From Planctomycetota bacterium (lineage in GTDB: Bacteria; Planctomycetota; Phycisphaerae; Phycisphaerales; UBA1924), in the NCBI GenBank assembly GCA_014584315.1, contig JACTNA010000018.1:186001-250000 (forward strand): a stretch of 64,000 nt of DNA, given 5' to 3'. The position numbers and the translations under genes are program-made. Below the pieces are notes generated by a model. It saw nothing but the letters and a program-made list of their open reading frames with translations. It had not been told where the DNA came from and ran no database searches. Shown here in pieces: positions 19,560 through 29,640 of this stretch (positions are counted from its first letter, which is position 1; each line of letters begins with the position of its first letter).

Positions 19560-20279
19560 ATGAGCCGGTATCTGGACCAATCTGTCGGGGTTCCGCTCAA
19601 CGAGGCGGACGGCCTCTCGGAGGACGGCTTGCCCCCAGGGGTATCCCTCTGCCTGCCCCGAAACGAGGGCATGTCCGCCAAGGTCCTGGTGCTCAACCGG
19701 CTCTACGTCGCCGTCCGCGTCGTCTCGGCACGCCGCGCCTTCGCCCTCCTCTTCCGCAATCACGCCGAGGTCATCCACGTCGAGAACGGCAAGTACCTCA
19801 ACTACGACTTCGCCACCTGGGCCGAGATCGCCGATCTCCAACGAGAGTTCGAGCCGGCCAAGCACGACTGGGTCCGCACCGTCCGCTGCGACCTCGCCGT
19901 CCCGCGCATCATCCGCCTGCTCGGCTACGACCGCCTGCCCGTGCAGCAGGTCAAACTCAACCGGCGCAACCTCTTCGCACGCGACCGCAACCGATGCCAG
20001 TACTGCGGTTCGTTCTTCCCGACGAGCGAACTCACCATCGACCACGTCGTCCCGCGCGCCCAGGGCGGCGGCGACACGTGGGAGAACCTCGTCTGCGCCT
20101 GCGTCCCCTGCAACGCACGAAAGGGCGGGCGAACGCCCGAGCAGGCCCACATGCGCCTCGTCGAGCCCGCCGTGCGACCCAAGCGCAATCCCATGATCTC
20201 GCTCCGTCTCGGCAGCGAGAAGTACGCCTCGTGGAAGGCGTTCCTCGACGAGGCCTACTGGTCCGTCGAACTCCGCTGA
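19560..20279 (+). CDS. HNH endonuclease
   Basis: [56 protein letters not shown]. Confidence 0.92.
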   Translation: MSRYLDQSVGVPLNEADGLSEDGLPPGVSLCLPRNEGMSAKVLVLNRLYVAVRVVSARRAFALLFRNHAEVIHVENGKYLNYDFATWAEIADLQREFEPAKHDWVRTVRCDLAVPRIIRLLGYDRLPVQQVKLNRRNLFARDRNRCQYCGSFFPTSELTIDHVVPRAQGGGDTWENLVCACVPCNARKGGRTPEQAHMRLVEPAVRPKRNPMISLRLGSEKYASWKAFLDEAYWSVELR

Positions 20280-20304
20280 CGCACCGACCCGGCGTCAGCG
20301 GCCA

Positions 20305-20320
20305 GGGCCTTCCCAGGCCC
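20305..20320. repeat. Small palindrome, GGGCCT-TCCC-AGGCCC
   Basis: Same fold as palindromes at 29436 and 50460. Confidence 0.6.
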
Positions 20321-20342
20321 CGTCCAATCGCGCCCCATCCCA

Positions 20343-20627
20343 TCAGCGCGCCATCGCGTCCACCGCCTTCGCCAGCGCGAAGTCCTTCGCCGTGATGCCC
20401 CCCGCGTCGTGCGTGCTCACGGAGATCGTCACCTTGTTGTACCGCACCAGAATGTCCGGGTGGTGCTGCGCCTTCTCGGCGTAGTCGGCCACCCGGTTCA
20501 CGAACCGCATCGCCTGCACGAAGTCCGTGAAGTCGTACGTGCGCTGGATCGCCCCGCTCACCTCCGACCACTCCGGCGTCGAGGCGAGGGCCTCCTGAAT
20601 CTCCGATTCGCTCAGTTTCGTCGTCAC
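20343..20627 (-). CDS. phhB: 4a-hydroxytetrahydrobiopterin dehydratase (PCD)
   Basis: YDFTDFVQAMRFVNRVADYAEKAQHHPDILVRYNKVTISVSTHDAGGITAKDFALA. Confidence 0.9.
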   Translation of the reverse strand: MTTKLSESEIQEALASTPEWSEVSGAIQRTYDFTDFVQAMRFVNRVADYAEKAQHHPDILVRYNKVTISVSTHDAGGITAKDFALAKAVDAMAR

Positions 20628-20685
20628 TCAGCGGCGCTCCCTCGCGGCTCGATGGCCCGGCACAGCAGTCTACCATGCCCGGACC

Positions 20686-21705
20686 GTGAGCGACGAGACC
20701 CGAGAAAGCCCCGCGTTTCCGCACGCGACGCGCGTCACGCGGCTCGCCCCCTCCCCCACCGGCGCGCTCCACCTCGGCAACGCCCGCACCTTCCTCCTCA
20801 CCTGGGCCGTCGCGCGCCGCGCCGGCTGGCGCATCGTCCTCCGCGTCGAGGACCTCGACGGCCCCCGCGTCAAGCCCGGCGCGGTCGAGTCCTGCGTCGC
20901 CCTGCTCGAATGGCTCGGCATCGACTGGGACGACGGGCCGATCGTGCAATCGCACGACCTCGAACCGCACGTCGACGCCATGCGCCGCCTCGCCCGCGCC
21001 GGACTCGTCTACCCGTGCGACCTGAGCCGCGCCGAGATCGAGGCCGCCGCCTCCGCCCCGCACGACGAGCCGTCGAGCGCCGCCCACGAGACGGCCGCTC
21101 CGCATCCGGGCGGTCGAGAGGCCCGCTTCCCTCCCGATCTTCGCCCCCCCCTCATCGCCCGTGACTTCGACGAGCACGAGACCAACTGGCGATTCGCCGT
21201 GCCCACAGGCCCGCCCGGCGTCGTCCGCTTCCACGACGCCTTCGCCGGCCCGCAGTCGCGCTCGCCGGCCGACACCATCGGCGATTTCGTCGTCTGGACC
21301 AAACGCGCCCAGCCCGCGTACCAACTCGCCGTCGTCGTGGACGACCACCGCCAGGGCGTCACCGACATCATCCGCGGCGACGACCTGCTCGACTCCGCCG
21401 CACGCCAACTCCTCCTCTACCGCGCCCTCTCCCTCGCCCCCGAGCTGCGGTACTGCCACCTCCCCCTCGTCGTCGGCCCCGACGGACGCCGCCTCGCCAA
21501 ACGACACGGCGACACCCGCCTCGACGCATACCGCGCACGCGGCGTCCGCCCCGAGCGCGTCGTCGGCCTCCTCGCCCGCTGGTGCGGCATCGACGCCGAC
21601 GAGATCGACGCACGCGAGTTCGGCCGGCGCCTCGATCTTGCTACCATCCCCCGATCACCCGTGGTCATGCGCCCGGAGGACGATGTATGGCTGGTGAACG
21701 AGTGA
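20686..21705 (+). CDS. gluQ: Glutamyl-Q tRNA(Asp) synthetase / GluRS-like
   Basis: TRLAPSPTGALHLGNARTFLLTW (HIGH-like), RVEDLDGPR, YHLPLVVGPDGRRLAKRHGDTRL; short, lacks anticodon domain; GTG start. Confidence 0.85.
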   Translation: MSDETRESPAFPHATRVTRLAPSPTGALHLGNARTFLLTWAVARRAGWRIVLRVEDLDGPRVKPGAVESCVALLEWLGIDWDDGPIVQSHDLEPHVDAMRRLARAGLVYPCDLSRAEIEAAASAPHDEPSSAAHETAAPHPGGREARFPPDLRPPLIARDFDEHETNWRFAVPTGPPGVVRFHDAFAGPQSRSPADTIGDFVVWTKRAQPAYQLAVVVDDHRQGVTDIIRGDDLLDSAARQLLLYRALSLAPELRYCHLPLVVGPDGRRLAKRHGDTRLDAYRARGVRPERVVGLLARWCGIDADEIDAREFGRRLDLATIPRSPVVMRPEDDVWLVNE

Positions 21706-22361
21706 ACGCCCAGGCGTCCGGGTGCAGCCCCGGAGGGGCGTCGGTTTGTAGCCACGGGTGGAGCGACGCCGCGACAGTGGCGGCGCGGAGCCCGTGGACA
21801 CCCTCCCCCACGACACCGAAGCCCCGGAGGGGCCAAGGAGCCTACCCGGCACGCGCACGCCGCCGCGCCGCCGCGACAGTCCTCCTCTCCCTCTTCGCCT
21901 GCCTCGCCCTCCCCTCCTGCTCCGACAAGGCCGTCAGCACGAACGTCGAGAGCGTCCAGATCGCCGGCAGGTGGTTCCACCTCGAACTCGCGCTCGACGA
22001 GCCGACCCGCATGAAGGGCCTCGGCGGCCGCGAGTTCATCGAGCCGGACGGCGGCATGCTCTTCGTCTTTCCCACCGCCGCCAAACGCTCCTTCGTCATG
22101 CGCGACTGCCCGATCTCCATCGACATCATCTTCCTCGATCCCAGCGGCCGCGTCGTCGCCATGCACCACATGGAGGCCGAGGAACCGCGCCGAGAGGGCG
22201 AGTCCGACTGGCAGTACGAGGAGCGCCTCAAACGCTACTCCAGCCGGTTCGACTCCCAGTTCGTCATCGAACTCGCAGGCAACACCCTCGAATCCCTCGA
22301 ACTCGAGACCGGCGACCGCATCCCCCTCGACACGGCCGGGCTGAAGGCGCGGGCGAAATAG
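21687..22361 (+). CDS. DUF192 family lipoprotein; N-terminus overlaps a dispersed repeat
   Basis: WFHLELALDEPTRMKGLGGREFIEPDGGMLFVFP...RSFVMRDCPISIDIIFLDPSGRVV; lipobox ALPSCSD; first ~50 codons are repeat-derived, true start uncertain. Confidence 0.75.
   Translation: MAGERVNAQASGCSPGGASVCSHGWSDAATVAARSPWTPSPTTPKPRRGQGAYPARARRRAAATVLLSLFACLALPSCSDKAVSTNVESVQIAGRWFHLELALDEPTRMKGLGGREFIEPDGGMLFVFPTAAKRSFVMRDCPISIDIIFLDPSGRVVAMHHMEAEEPRREGESDWQYEERLKRYSSRFDSQFVIELAGNTLESLELETGDRIPLDTAGLKARAK
21728..21832 (+). repeat. Solo copy of REP-like double-hairpin repeat
   Basis: ccccggagggg...gtagccacgggtggagcgacgccgcgacagtggcggcgcggagcccgtgg...ccccggagggg; matches units at 48461-49626. Confidence 0.8.
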
Positions 22362-22439
22362 ACCGATAGTCGACCCGGGGTCGGCCCCGAGCGGCAGCGC
22401 GGCGCGCCGCGCGCGGCCGTGCGCCGGAGGTCGACCGAC

Positions 22440-23705
22440 ATGCGCCAGCAACGAATCCTCCTCGTCGCCTCGCCCTCCACCCCCCCCAACGTCCGGGAAC
22501 AACTCGGCGCGTCGATCGTCGCCGCCTGGCCGCGCCAAGGCCGCAAGCCCAACCTCGTGCCCGTCGACCTCGAGCACCTCCCCGAGGCACTCGTCGAGCG
22601 ACCCATCGCCCAACTCGCCCTCGCCGTGCTCGGCGAGACCGAGGGACGCGCCGATGTCGCCCGCCTCATCGACGACCTGATCGCGGCGCGCACCGCCGGC
22701 CTGATCCTGCTGCCGGGCGACGCCGCGGCATCCGCGCGCAACCTCGAAGCCGAGGGCGTCCTCGTCGAATCGTGGGACACCAACCCCGCAGCGCTCGCCG
22801 CCGCACTCCACGCCCTCTGCCAGCGCGAGTGCATGATCGAGCGCCTCGCCCGCGAACTGAACCTCACCCGCGCCGCGCACGGCGGACTCAGCGGGCAGAT
22901 GGCCCAGCTCCACGAGGAACTCAACCTCGCCTCCTCCGTCCAGCGCGAACTCATGCCACGCCAACTCCCCACCGTCGAAGGCCTCGACCTCGGCGTCCTC
23001 TTCCGCCCGGCCGGATTCGTCAGCGGCGATGTCTACGACTGCGTCCGCATCGGCGAACGCCGCGTCGCCTTCCTCCTCGCCGACGCGGTCGGACACGGCG
23101 TCCCCGCCGCCCTCCTCACCATGGTCATCAGCCGCTCGCTCCGTCGCACGCTCGACGACGCCGGCCCGGGGGGCGATGTCGATCCCGCCGACGCCATGCG
23201 CCGACTCAACCGCGACCTCTGCGGCGCGGGCGCGGGCTCGTTCCAGTTCGCAACCGCCGTCTTCGGCGTCGTCGATGCCGAAACCTGGGAGGTCACCGCC
23301 TCCGTCGCCGGCCACCCCTCCCCCCTGCGACTCCGCGCCGGCGCGGTCGACCGCATCCCCGCCGACGGCCCCCTCCTCGGCGTCTTCGACGCCGCCGAGT
23401 TCGAGCAGTCACGCTTCCGACTCGCACCCGGCGAGACCCTCCTCATCTACAGCGACGGGTTCGAGACCGCATTCCCCACCGGCGGCGACAAGCGAACACT
23501 CGGCAAACCCACCTCCGCCTACCTCCGCCACCTCGGCGGCCTCGGCAGCCGCGCCGAGGCGACGGGAAGCGTCGGCGCCGCCCTCATCGAACTCACCGGC
23601 CTGCTCGACGCCCAGTCCGGCTCGCTCCACCAGCGCGACGACGTCACCGCCCTCGCCATCCGCCGCACCGACGCCGCGGCAATCCAGCGCCGCGCAGCCG
23701 CCTGA
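22440..23705 (+). CDS. PP2C/SpoIIE (RsbU-type) serine phosphatase with N-terminal receiver-like region
   Basis: LNLASSVQRELMPRQLP ... FVSGDVYDCVRIGERRVAFLLADAVGHGVPAALLTM ... GETLLIYSDGFETAF ... RDDVTALAIRR. Confidence 0.88.
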   Translation: MRQQRILLVASPSTPPNVREQLGASIVAAWPRQGRKPNLVPVDLEHLPEALVERPIAQLALAVLGETEGRADVARLIDDLIAARTAGLILLPGDAAASARNLEAEGVLVESWDTNPAALAAALHALCQRECMIERLARELNLTRAAHGGLSGQMAQLHEELNLASSVQRELMPRQLPTVEGLDLGVLFRPAGFVSGDVYDCVRIGERRVAFLLADAVGHGVPAALLTMVISRSLRRTLDDAGPGGDVDPADAMRRLNRDLCGAGAGSFQFATAVFGVVDAETWEVTASVAGHPSPLRLRAGAVDRIPADGPLLGVFDAAEFEQSRFRLAPGETLLIYSDGFETAFPTGGDKRTLGKPTSAYLRHLGGLGSRAEATGSVGAALIELTGLLDAQSGSLHQRDDVTALAIRRTDAAAIQRRAAA

Positions 23706-23808
23706 CGAACTCGCGATGAACTCGCGGCGGACAGAGCGACAACCCGTCGCATCTCTCCGCACCTTCGTTCCCTTCGCGTTCACGTCCTTCTGCGCCGCGC
23801 CGACGAGC

Positions 23809-24540
23809 TCACGCGGGCACGGCCGAACGGTTCCGCAGCACCGTGTCCGTCTCCACCAGCCCGTCCTTCAGCCGCACGATCCGCTCGCACCGGTCGGCGA
23901 TGCTGTCGTCGTGCGTGACCATGATGATCGTCATCCCCTGCGCGTGCAGGTCCTCGAACACCCGCAGGATCGCCTCGCCCGTCGCCGAGTCCAGGTTCCC
24001 CGTCGGCTCGTCCGCCATCAGGATCACCGGCCGCGTCACGAGCGCCCGCGCGATCGCCGCTCGCTGCTGCTGCCCCCCCGACAACTCGCGCGGCCGGTGC
24101 CCCACGCGATCCGCCAGCCCCACCAGCGCCATCGCCTCCAACGCCCGCCGGCGCCGGTCCGCCTTCGGCACACGCTGATACACCAGCGGCACCTCCACGT
24201 TGTCCTCCAGCGTCAACTGCGGGATCAGGTTGAACGCCTGGAAGATGAACCCCACCGTCCGACCCCGGAAGTCGGACAACTCCTCGTCCGTCATGCTCTG
24301 GACGTCCTTGCCCGCCAGGTGGTACCGCCCCTCCGTCGGCTGGTCGAGGCATCCGAGCAGGTTCATCAGCGTGGACTTCCCCGACCCCGACGCCCCCATG
24401 ATCGCCACGTACTCCCCACGCCGGATCGTCAGGTCCACGCCCTTGAGCGCCTCGACCATGACCGAGCCGTCCGGCTTGTAGTAGGTCTTCCGCACGCCGA
24501 TCAGTTCGGCGACGGGCGGGGCGTGGGCGGGATCAGGCAT
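23809..24540 (-). CDS. ABC transporter ATP-binding protein (LolD/MacB type)
   Basis: GASGSGKSTLMNLLGCLDQPTEG; LSGGQQQRAAIARALVTRPVILMADEPTGNLD. Confidence 0.92.
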   Translation of the reverse strand: MPDPAHAPPVAELIGVRKTYYKPDGSVMVEALKGVDLTIRRGEYVAIMGASGSGKSTLMNLLGCLDQPTEGRYHLAGKDVQSMTDEELSDFRGRTVGFIFQAFNLIPQLTLEDNVEVPLVYQRVPKADRRRRALEAMALVGLADRVGHRPRELSGGQQQRAAIARALVTRPVILMADEPTGNLDSATGEAILRVFEDLHAQGMTIIMVTHDDSIADRCERIVRLKDGLVETDTVLRNRSAVPA

Positions 24541-24583
24541 GGGATTGGAGTGTAGGTGTTCAGGCGACCGAAGTTGCGGCCGC

Positions 24584-24934
24584 TCACCCCTCCGCATCCT
24601 CCAACTGCAACCCCGCCAGCGCAGTCAGCGGGTCCGGCGCGAACTTGAACACCTTGTCCAAGCCCGTCACCATCAGCACCGACCACACCTCGTCCGTCAC
24701 CGAGCAGACCCGCAGCGAACGCCCGGCGTCGGCCAGCATCTTCCGCAGCCGCAGCAACTGCGCCAGGTTCGAACTGTTCACGTACGTCACGTTCGCGAAG
24801 TTCAGCACCACGTGCGGCATCTTGTCGGGCGGCGCGTCCCCCAGACGCTCAAACAGCGCATTGAACTCGTCCGAGAGCGCAGGCTCGTCCGCCAGTTCCG
24901 CGACGACGATGCTGTCCGACCAGTCGATGGGCAT
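24584..24934 (-). CDS. STAS-domain anti-sigma factor antagonist-like protein
   Basis: HVVLNFANVTYVNSSNLAQLLRLRKMLADAGRSLRVCSVTDEV. Confidence 0.82.
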   Translation of the reverse strand: MPIDWSDSIVVAELADEPALSDEFNALFERLGDAPPDKMPHVVLNFANVTYVNSSNLAQLLRLRKMLADAGRSLRVCSVTDEVWSVLMVTGLDKVFKFAPDPLTALAGLQLEDAEG

Positions 24935-24966
24935 GGCCCCCAGTGTACCGGATCAACCCCGCCCGT

Positions 24967-27669
24967 TCAGGCCGGAGTCTCCTCCCCGTCCCCCTCTTCG
25001 ACACGCTCCACCGCTACCACCGCGTCCCCCGCCTTCAGGCTGACGACCCGCACCCCCTGCGTCCCACGCCCAATCATCGAGATCGACGCCGCCGGCATCC
25101 GAACCAGCAGGCCGCCCCGCGTGATGACCGCCACGTCGTCCCCCTCGCACACCCCCACCGCCGCCACCGACGGCCCGTTGCGCGCCGACGTCCGGATGTC
25201 CACGCGCCCCTTCCCCCCGCGCGACTGCGACCGCGGCTTGCCCGTCTCCGGCTGCACCCGGTACTCGTCCACCGCCGTGCGCTTCCCGTACCCGTTCTCC
25301 GTCACCGTCAGCAGCGCCAGACCGCGCTCCAGGTACACCGGGTCGGTCATCAGGTCGCCCTCCGCGTCCGGCACCATCGGCACCCGCACCGCCCCGATCA
25401 CCGCGTCGCCGTCGCCCAGTTCGATCCCCTTCACCCCCGCGGCCTGCCGCCCCATGTCCCGCGCGTCGTCCTCGTTGAACCGGATCGCCATCCCGTGCGC
25501 CGTCACCAGGATCAGGTCGTCCGACCCGGCCGTCAGCAGCACGTCCAGCAGCGAGTCGCCCTCCTTCAGCCCCACCGCGATGATGCCCGCCCGGTTCACG
25601 TTCGCGTACGCCTTCAGCGGCGTGCGCTTGATGATCCCCCCGCGGGAGATGAACGTCAGATAGTTGCTCCCCGCCTCGAAACTGCTGATCGCCAGGTATG
25701 CGCACGTCCGCTCCCCCTCGCGCAGGTCCAGCAGGTTCACGATCGCCCGGCCCTTGCTCGTCCGCGACATCTCCGGCAGCTCGTACACCTTCAGCCGGAA
25801 CACGCGCCCCGTGTCCGTGAAGCACAGCAGGTCGTCGTGCGTGCTCGCCACGAACAGGTGCTCGATGAAGTCCTCGTCGCGGAAGTCCGAGGCCCGAACC
25901 CCCACCCCGCCGCGACCCTGCGAGCGGTACGTGCTCAGCGGCACGCGCTTCGCGTACCCGTGGTGCGAGATCGTGACCGCCATGTCCTCGACCTGGATCA
26001 GCGCTTCGATGTTGATGTCGCCCTCGGCATCCTCGATCGCCGTGCGCCGCTCCGCGCGGTAGCGCGCCTTCATCTCCTCGCAGTCCGCCTTGATGATGTC
26101 CAGCACCCGCTGCTCGTCGGCCAGGATCGCCTCGTACCCCTCGATCTCCTCAACGAGCGCGCGGTAGTCGCCCACCAGGCGCTCGATCTCCAGCCCCACC
26201 AACTGGATCAGCCGCAGCGCGCCGATCGCGTCCGCCTGCACCCGCGTCAGCGCGATCCCCGCGTCCCCGACCCGCTCCGACATCTCCAGCAGACGCGACG
26301 GGATCTTCGCCGCGTACGGATGCCCCGCCGGAATCCGGAACCGCCGCGCCATCAGCCCGGCGATCGCCTCCTCGCGCGTCCGCGATGCACGGATCAGCCG
26401 GATCACCTCGTCCACGTCGCACACCGCGAAGATCAGCCCCTCCAGCACGTGGGCCTTCTTCTTCGCCTCGCGCAGCAGGTACGCCGTCCGACGCCGCACA
26501 ACATCCGCACGGTGCCGGACGTAGCAGTCGATCAACTCCCGCAGCCCCAGCGTGCGCGGCTGGCGGTTCACCAGCGCGATGTTCATGATGCTGAACGTCT
26601 GCTGCAGCGGCGTGAACTGGAACAACTGGTTCTCGACCACGCGCGGATCCGCACCCTTCTTCAACTCGATCACGATCCGCGTCTGCGCCTCGCGCCCCGA
26701 CTCGTTCCGCACGTCCGCTACGTCCTTGATCCGCTCGTCCCGGATCGCCTCAACGATCCGCTCCACCAGCGTGTTCTGCATCAGCGAGTACGGGATCTCG
26801 TCGATCACCAGCACTTCCCGGTCCCCGCGCCCGACCTCCTCCACGTGCGTGCGCCCGCGAAGCACCAGCCGCCCCCGACCCGTGTCGTACCCCTCCACGA
26901 TCCCCGACCGCCCGTGGATCACGCCCCCGGTCGGGAAGTCCGGCCCCTTCACCCCCAGCCGCGTCACCCTCCCCTCCGCGTCCGTCTCGTCCTGCATCAA
27001 CTCGCGCAGCGTGATCTCCGGATTGTCGATCACGCGCGTGATCGCGTCGAAGATCTCGGTCGGGTTGTGCGGCGGCAGGCTCGTCGCCATCCCCACCGCG
27101 ATCCCCATCCCCCCGTTGATCAGCAGGTTCGGGAACCGCGCCGGAAGCACCAGCGGCTCCTGCAGCCGGTCGTCGTAGTTCGGCTGGAAGTCCACCGTGT
27201 CCAGTTTGATGTCCGCCAGCATGTCCACCGCCGCGTGCGTCATCCGCGCCTCGGTGTACCGCATCGCAGCCGGAGGATCCCCGTCGATCGAGCCGAAGTT
27301 CCCCTGCGGATCGACCAGCGGCACGCGCATCCGCCACCGCTGCGCCATCCCCACCATCGTCGGGTAGATCACCGACTCGCCGTGCGGGTGGTAGTTCCCG
27401 CTCGTGTCGCCGCAGATCTTCGCGCACTTCAGATGCTTGCGCCCCGGACGCAGGTTCAGGTCGTGCATCGCGACCAGGATCCGCCTCTGGCTCGGCTTGA
27501 GCCCGTCGCGGACGTCGGGCAACGCCCGGTCCATGATCGTGCTCATCGCGTACGTCAGGTACGAGTCGCGCAGTTCGTCCTCGATCTGCAACTCGACCAC
27601 GTTGCCGGCGTCGTGCCCGCCCGGAGGGGTCCCGTCGGGCGGGAGAGAAGCGGTGGTGTCGTCGGCCAT
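24967..27669 (-). CDS. gyrA: DNA gyrase subunit A
   Basis: SYLTYAMSTIMDRALPDVRDGLKPSQRRILVAM; GNYHPHGESVIYPTMVGMAQ; C-terminal beta-pinwheel blades. Confidence 0.96.
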   Translation of the reverse strand: MADDTTASLPPDGTPPGGHDAGNVVELQIEDELRDSYLTYAMSTIMDRALPDVRDGLKPSQRRILVAMHDLNLRPGRKHLKCAKICGDTSGNYHPHGESVIYPTMVGMAQRWRMRVPLVDPQGNFGSIDGDPPAAMRYTEARMTHAAVDMLADIKLDTVDFQPNYDDRLQEPLVLPARFPNLLINGGMGIAVGMATSLPPHNPTEIFDAITRVIDNPEITLRELMQDETDAEGRVTRLGVKGPDFPTGGVIHGRSGIVEGYDTGRGRLVLRGRTHVEEVGRGDREVLVIDEIPYSLMQNTLVERIVEAIRDERIKDVADVRNESGREAQTRIVIELKKGADPRVVENQLFQFTPLQQTFSIMNIALVNRQPRTLGLRELIDCYVRHRADVVRRRTAYLLREAKKKAHVLEGLIFAVCDVDEVIRLIRASRTREEAIAGLMARRFRIPAGHPYAAKIPSRLLEMSERVGDAGIALTRVQADAIGALRLIQLVGLEIERLVGDYRALVEEIEGYEAILADEQRVLDIIKADCEEMKARYRAERRTAIEDAEGDINIEALIQVEDMAVTISHHGYAKRVPLSTYRSQGRGGVGVRASDFRDEDFIEHLFVASTHDDLLCFTDTGRVFRLKVYELPEMSRTSKGRAIVNLLDLREGERTCAYLAISSFEAGSNYLTFISRGGIIKRTPLKAYANVNRAGIIAVGLKEGDSLLDVLLTAGSDDLILVTAHGMAIRFNEDDARDMGRQAAGVKGIELGDGDAVIGAVRVPMVPDAEGDLMTDPVYLERGLALLTVTENGYGKRTAVDEYRVQPETGKPRSQSRGGKGRVDIRTSARNGPSVAAVGVCEGDDVAVITRGGLLVRMPAASISMIGRGTQGVRVVSLKAGDAVVAVERVEEGDGEETPA

Positions 27670-27781
27670 TCGGAGGGTCTCACGGGCCGGCGCGGGGTGC
27701 GGTCGGAACGCGCCGGTATGGACCGGAAATCATAGGCAAAACCGCCCCTCGTTTCCCGCCGGAAGAGACCCCCTCTCCGGT

Positions 27782-27804
27782 GGCACAGGCGTCCCGCCTG
27801 TGCC
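27782..27804. repeat. Palindrome ggcacaggcg-tcc-cgcctgtgcc
   Basis: Perfect 10-bp stem with 3-nt loop in the gyrA upstream region. Confidence 0.8.
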
Positions 27805-27819
27805 GAGTTGCAGCCCTTC

Positions 27820-29640
27820 CTACCGCTCCCCATCGCCCCGCGCATCCAACGCCCGGAACGCCTCCGTCAGCGTCAGCAACGCCAGCGCGGTCGCCTCCGG
27901 CGGCATCCGCTGGTCCCACGGCGCGCTCCGGACCCCGAACGCCGCTCGCTCACGATCCGCGTACAGGTGGCACGCCGCCTCGTCCGCCGTCAACTGACGC
28001 ACGAACCGCAGCGACGCCAACAGACGCGACAGTTCCGGCAGCACCCGCTCCGTCTCCGTCAGCCTCCCGTCCGCCAGCATCGTCGCCATGAACGGCAGCA
28101 CGCGCACCGTGTGCCACGTCGGCAGCGGATGCTCCGACCGCGTGAACACCACGCCCCCCACCAGGTCCAGCGAGTCCGCCGTCGCGTCCTGATCCGTCAG
28201 TTGATGCTCCCACACAAGGTCGCGGACCACCCACAACGCCTGCGCCGCCGGAACCTCCCCCGACGGGTGCAACGCCAGCTCCGCCCACCCCAGCCACGGC
28301 AACAGCGACACCACGCTCGCGGCGTCGGTCGCCGCGTACACGGCCCGCAGGTCGCGCTCCACCGCCGCCCCGTCCGCCAGGCCCGCCCCGGCCCGGATCG
28401 CCCGCGCCCAGATCACCACCGCGTCCCGCGCCGATGGCGGCGCGCCAAGCCCCGCGCCGTCCAACCCGACCATCGCCGCGTCCAGCGCATCAGCGAACTC
28501 GCGCACCTCCGCGCCCCCGTTCGCCCCGGCGTCAAGCCGATGCGCAGCCGCCCACAGCAGCGCCACGGACGCCGCGTCGCGCAGCGGGTCGGCCTCCCCA
28601 GGCTCGACCACGGACAGGTCGCCCAGCAGCGACAACGCGAACGACCGTGCCCGCTCGGCGCGCTCCGGCCCCGCCACGCCCGCGTACTCCGCGAGCGCGA
28701 AAGCCACCAGCCCCTGCTGCAGCGGCGGCGCGAACGGCGGCTCCGCCCGGCCCGCCACCGGAAGCAGCGTCCCCACCATCCCGTACCGTCCCGCGTCGCG
28801 CCACCGCCGCGCCATCAGGTGGTCCGCGTAGCGATCCGCAAGCGCCCGCAGGTCGCCCGTGCCGAGCGAGGACCGCTCGACAAGCTTCGCGCCCCGGTAC
28901 AGGAACACCGGCGGCTCGCCCCTGGCCGGGTGCGCGAGGTGAACCGTGCGGAAGCGGTAGAACGCCGCGCCCTCCGTGCGCGCGAGGTCCGCCGGCGAGC
29001 GCGCCCCGAGTTGCGGATCGCCGACCGCCCGCGCCACGAGCGACGACAGTTCGATCTCGAACGGCGCGCCCGACGCGAGCATCTCCGCCGGGAACGTCGC
29101 ACGCCACGATTCGCCCACGCGGACCGCCACGCCGTGCAGCCCCGGCGAGAGCATCGACGACGGGCTTGCCAGTTCCGCTTCCGTCAGCGGCACCAGCGGA
29201 CCCGCGAGCTCGAGCGTCAGTTCCAGCGTCGGCGCCAACGCGACCATCCGATCCCGCCACGTCGCGTCACGCACCACCGACATCCGCTCTTCGACCGCGC
29301 CCATCGCCGCGGACGCCGCCCGCGCGACCCCGTCCCCGCCCGAATCCAGCGACGACTCCCGCGCCAGCACCGCGCCCCCCAGCCGCACCGTCACGCAGGC
29401 CCCAGCGGCGGGGGTCTCCCCCTCTCCGCCGGGACGGGGCCTTTCCAGGCCCCGCTCGGCCGCCGCACGCTCCGGCGCGTCCCACGCCGCGATCCACCAC
29501 TCAACCCGCTGGAACGCCCGCATCGCCTCCGCGGGCGTCGGCTCCCGCAGGCCCTGTCCCGCGGCTTGGACCGCGGTAAACCCGTGCACCGCCACGCACA
29601 ACGCAGCCACGACGCCACACGCCACGTTGTCCCACGTCAA
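27820..29640 (-). CDS. Hypothetical exported protein
   Basis: Long ORF; probable TTG start (LTWDNVACGVVAALCVAVHGFTAVQA) gives a signal peptide; no recognised domain; upstream extension to 29805 is possible. Confidence 0.55.
   Translation of the reverse strand: MTWDNVACGVVAALCVAVHGFTAVQAAGQGLREPTPAEAMRAFQRVEWWIAAWDAPERAAAERGLERPRPGGEGETPAAGACVTVRLGGAVLARESSLDSGGDGVARAASAAMGAVEERMSVVRDATWRDRMVALAPTLELTLELAGPLVPLTEAELASPSSMLSPGLHGVAVRVGESWRATFPAEMLASGAPFEIELSSLVARAVGDPQLGARSPADLARTEGAAFYRFRTVHLAHPARGEPPVFLYRGAKLVERSSLGTGDLRALADRYADHLMARRWRDAGRYGMVGTLLPVAGRAEPPFAPPLQQGLVAFALAEYAGVAGPERAERARSFALSLLGDLSVVEPGEADPLRDAASVALLWAAAHRLDAGANGGAEVREFADALDAAMVGLDGAGLGAPPSARDAVVIWARAIRAGAGLADGAAVERDLRAVYAATDAASVVSLLPWLGWAELALHPSGEVPAAQALWVVRDLVWEHQLTDQDATADSLDLVGGVVFTRSEHPLPTWHTVRVLPFMATMLADGRLTETERVLPELSRLLASLRFVRQLTADEAACHLYADRERAAFGVRSAPWDQRMPPEATALALLTLTEAFRALDARGDGER
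29436..29453. repeat. Palindrome GGGGCCT-TTCC-AGGCCCC inside a CDS
   Basis: ggggcctttccaggcccc. Confidence 0.7.
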
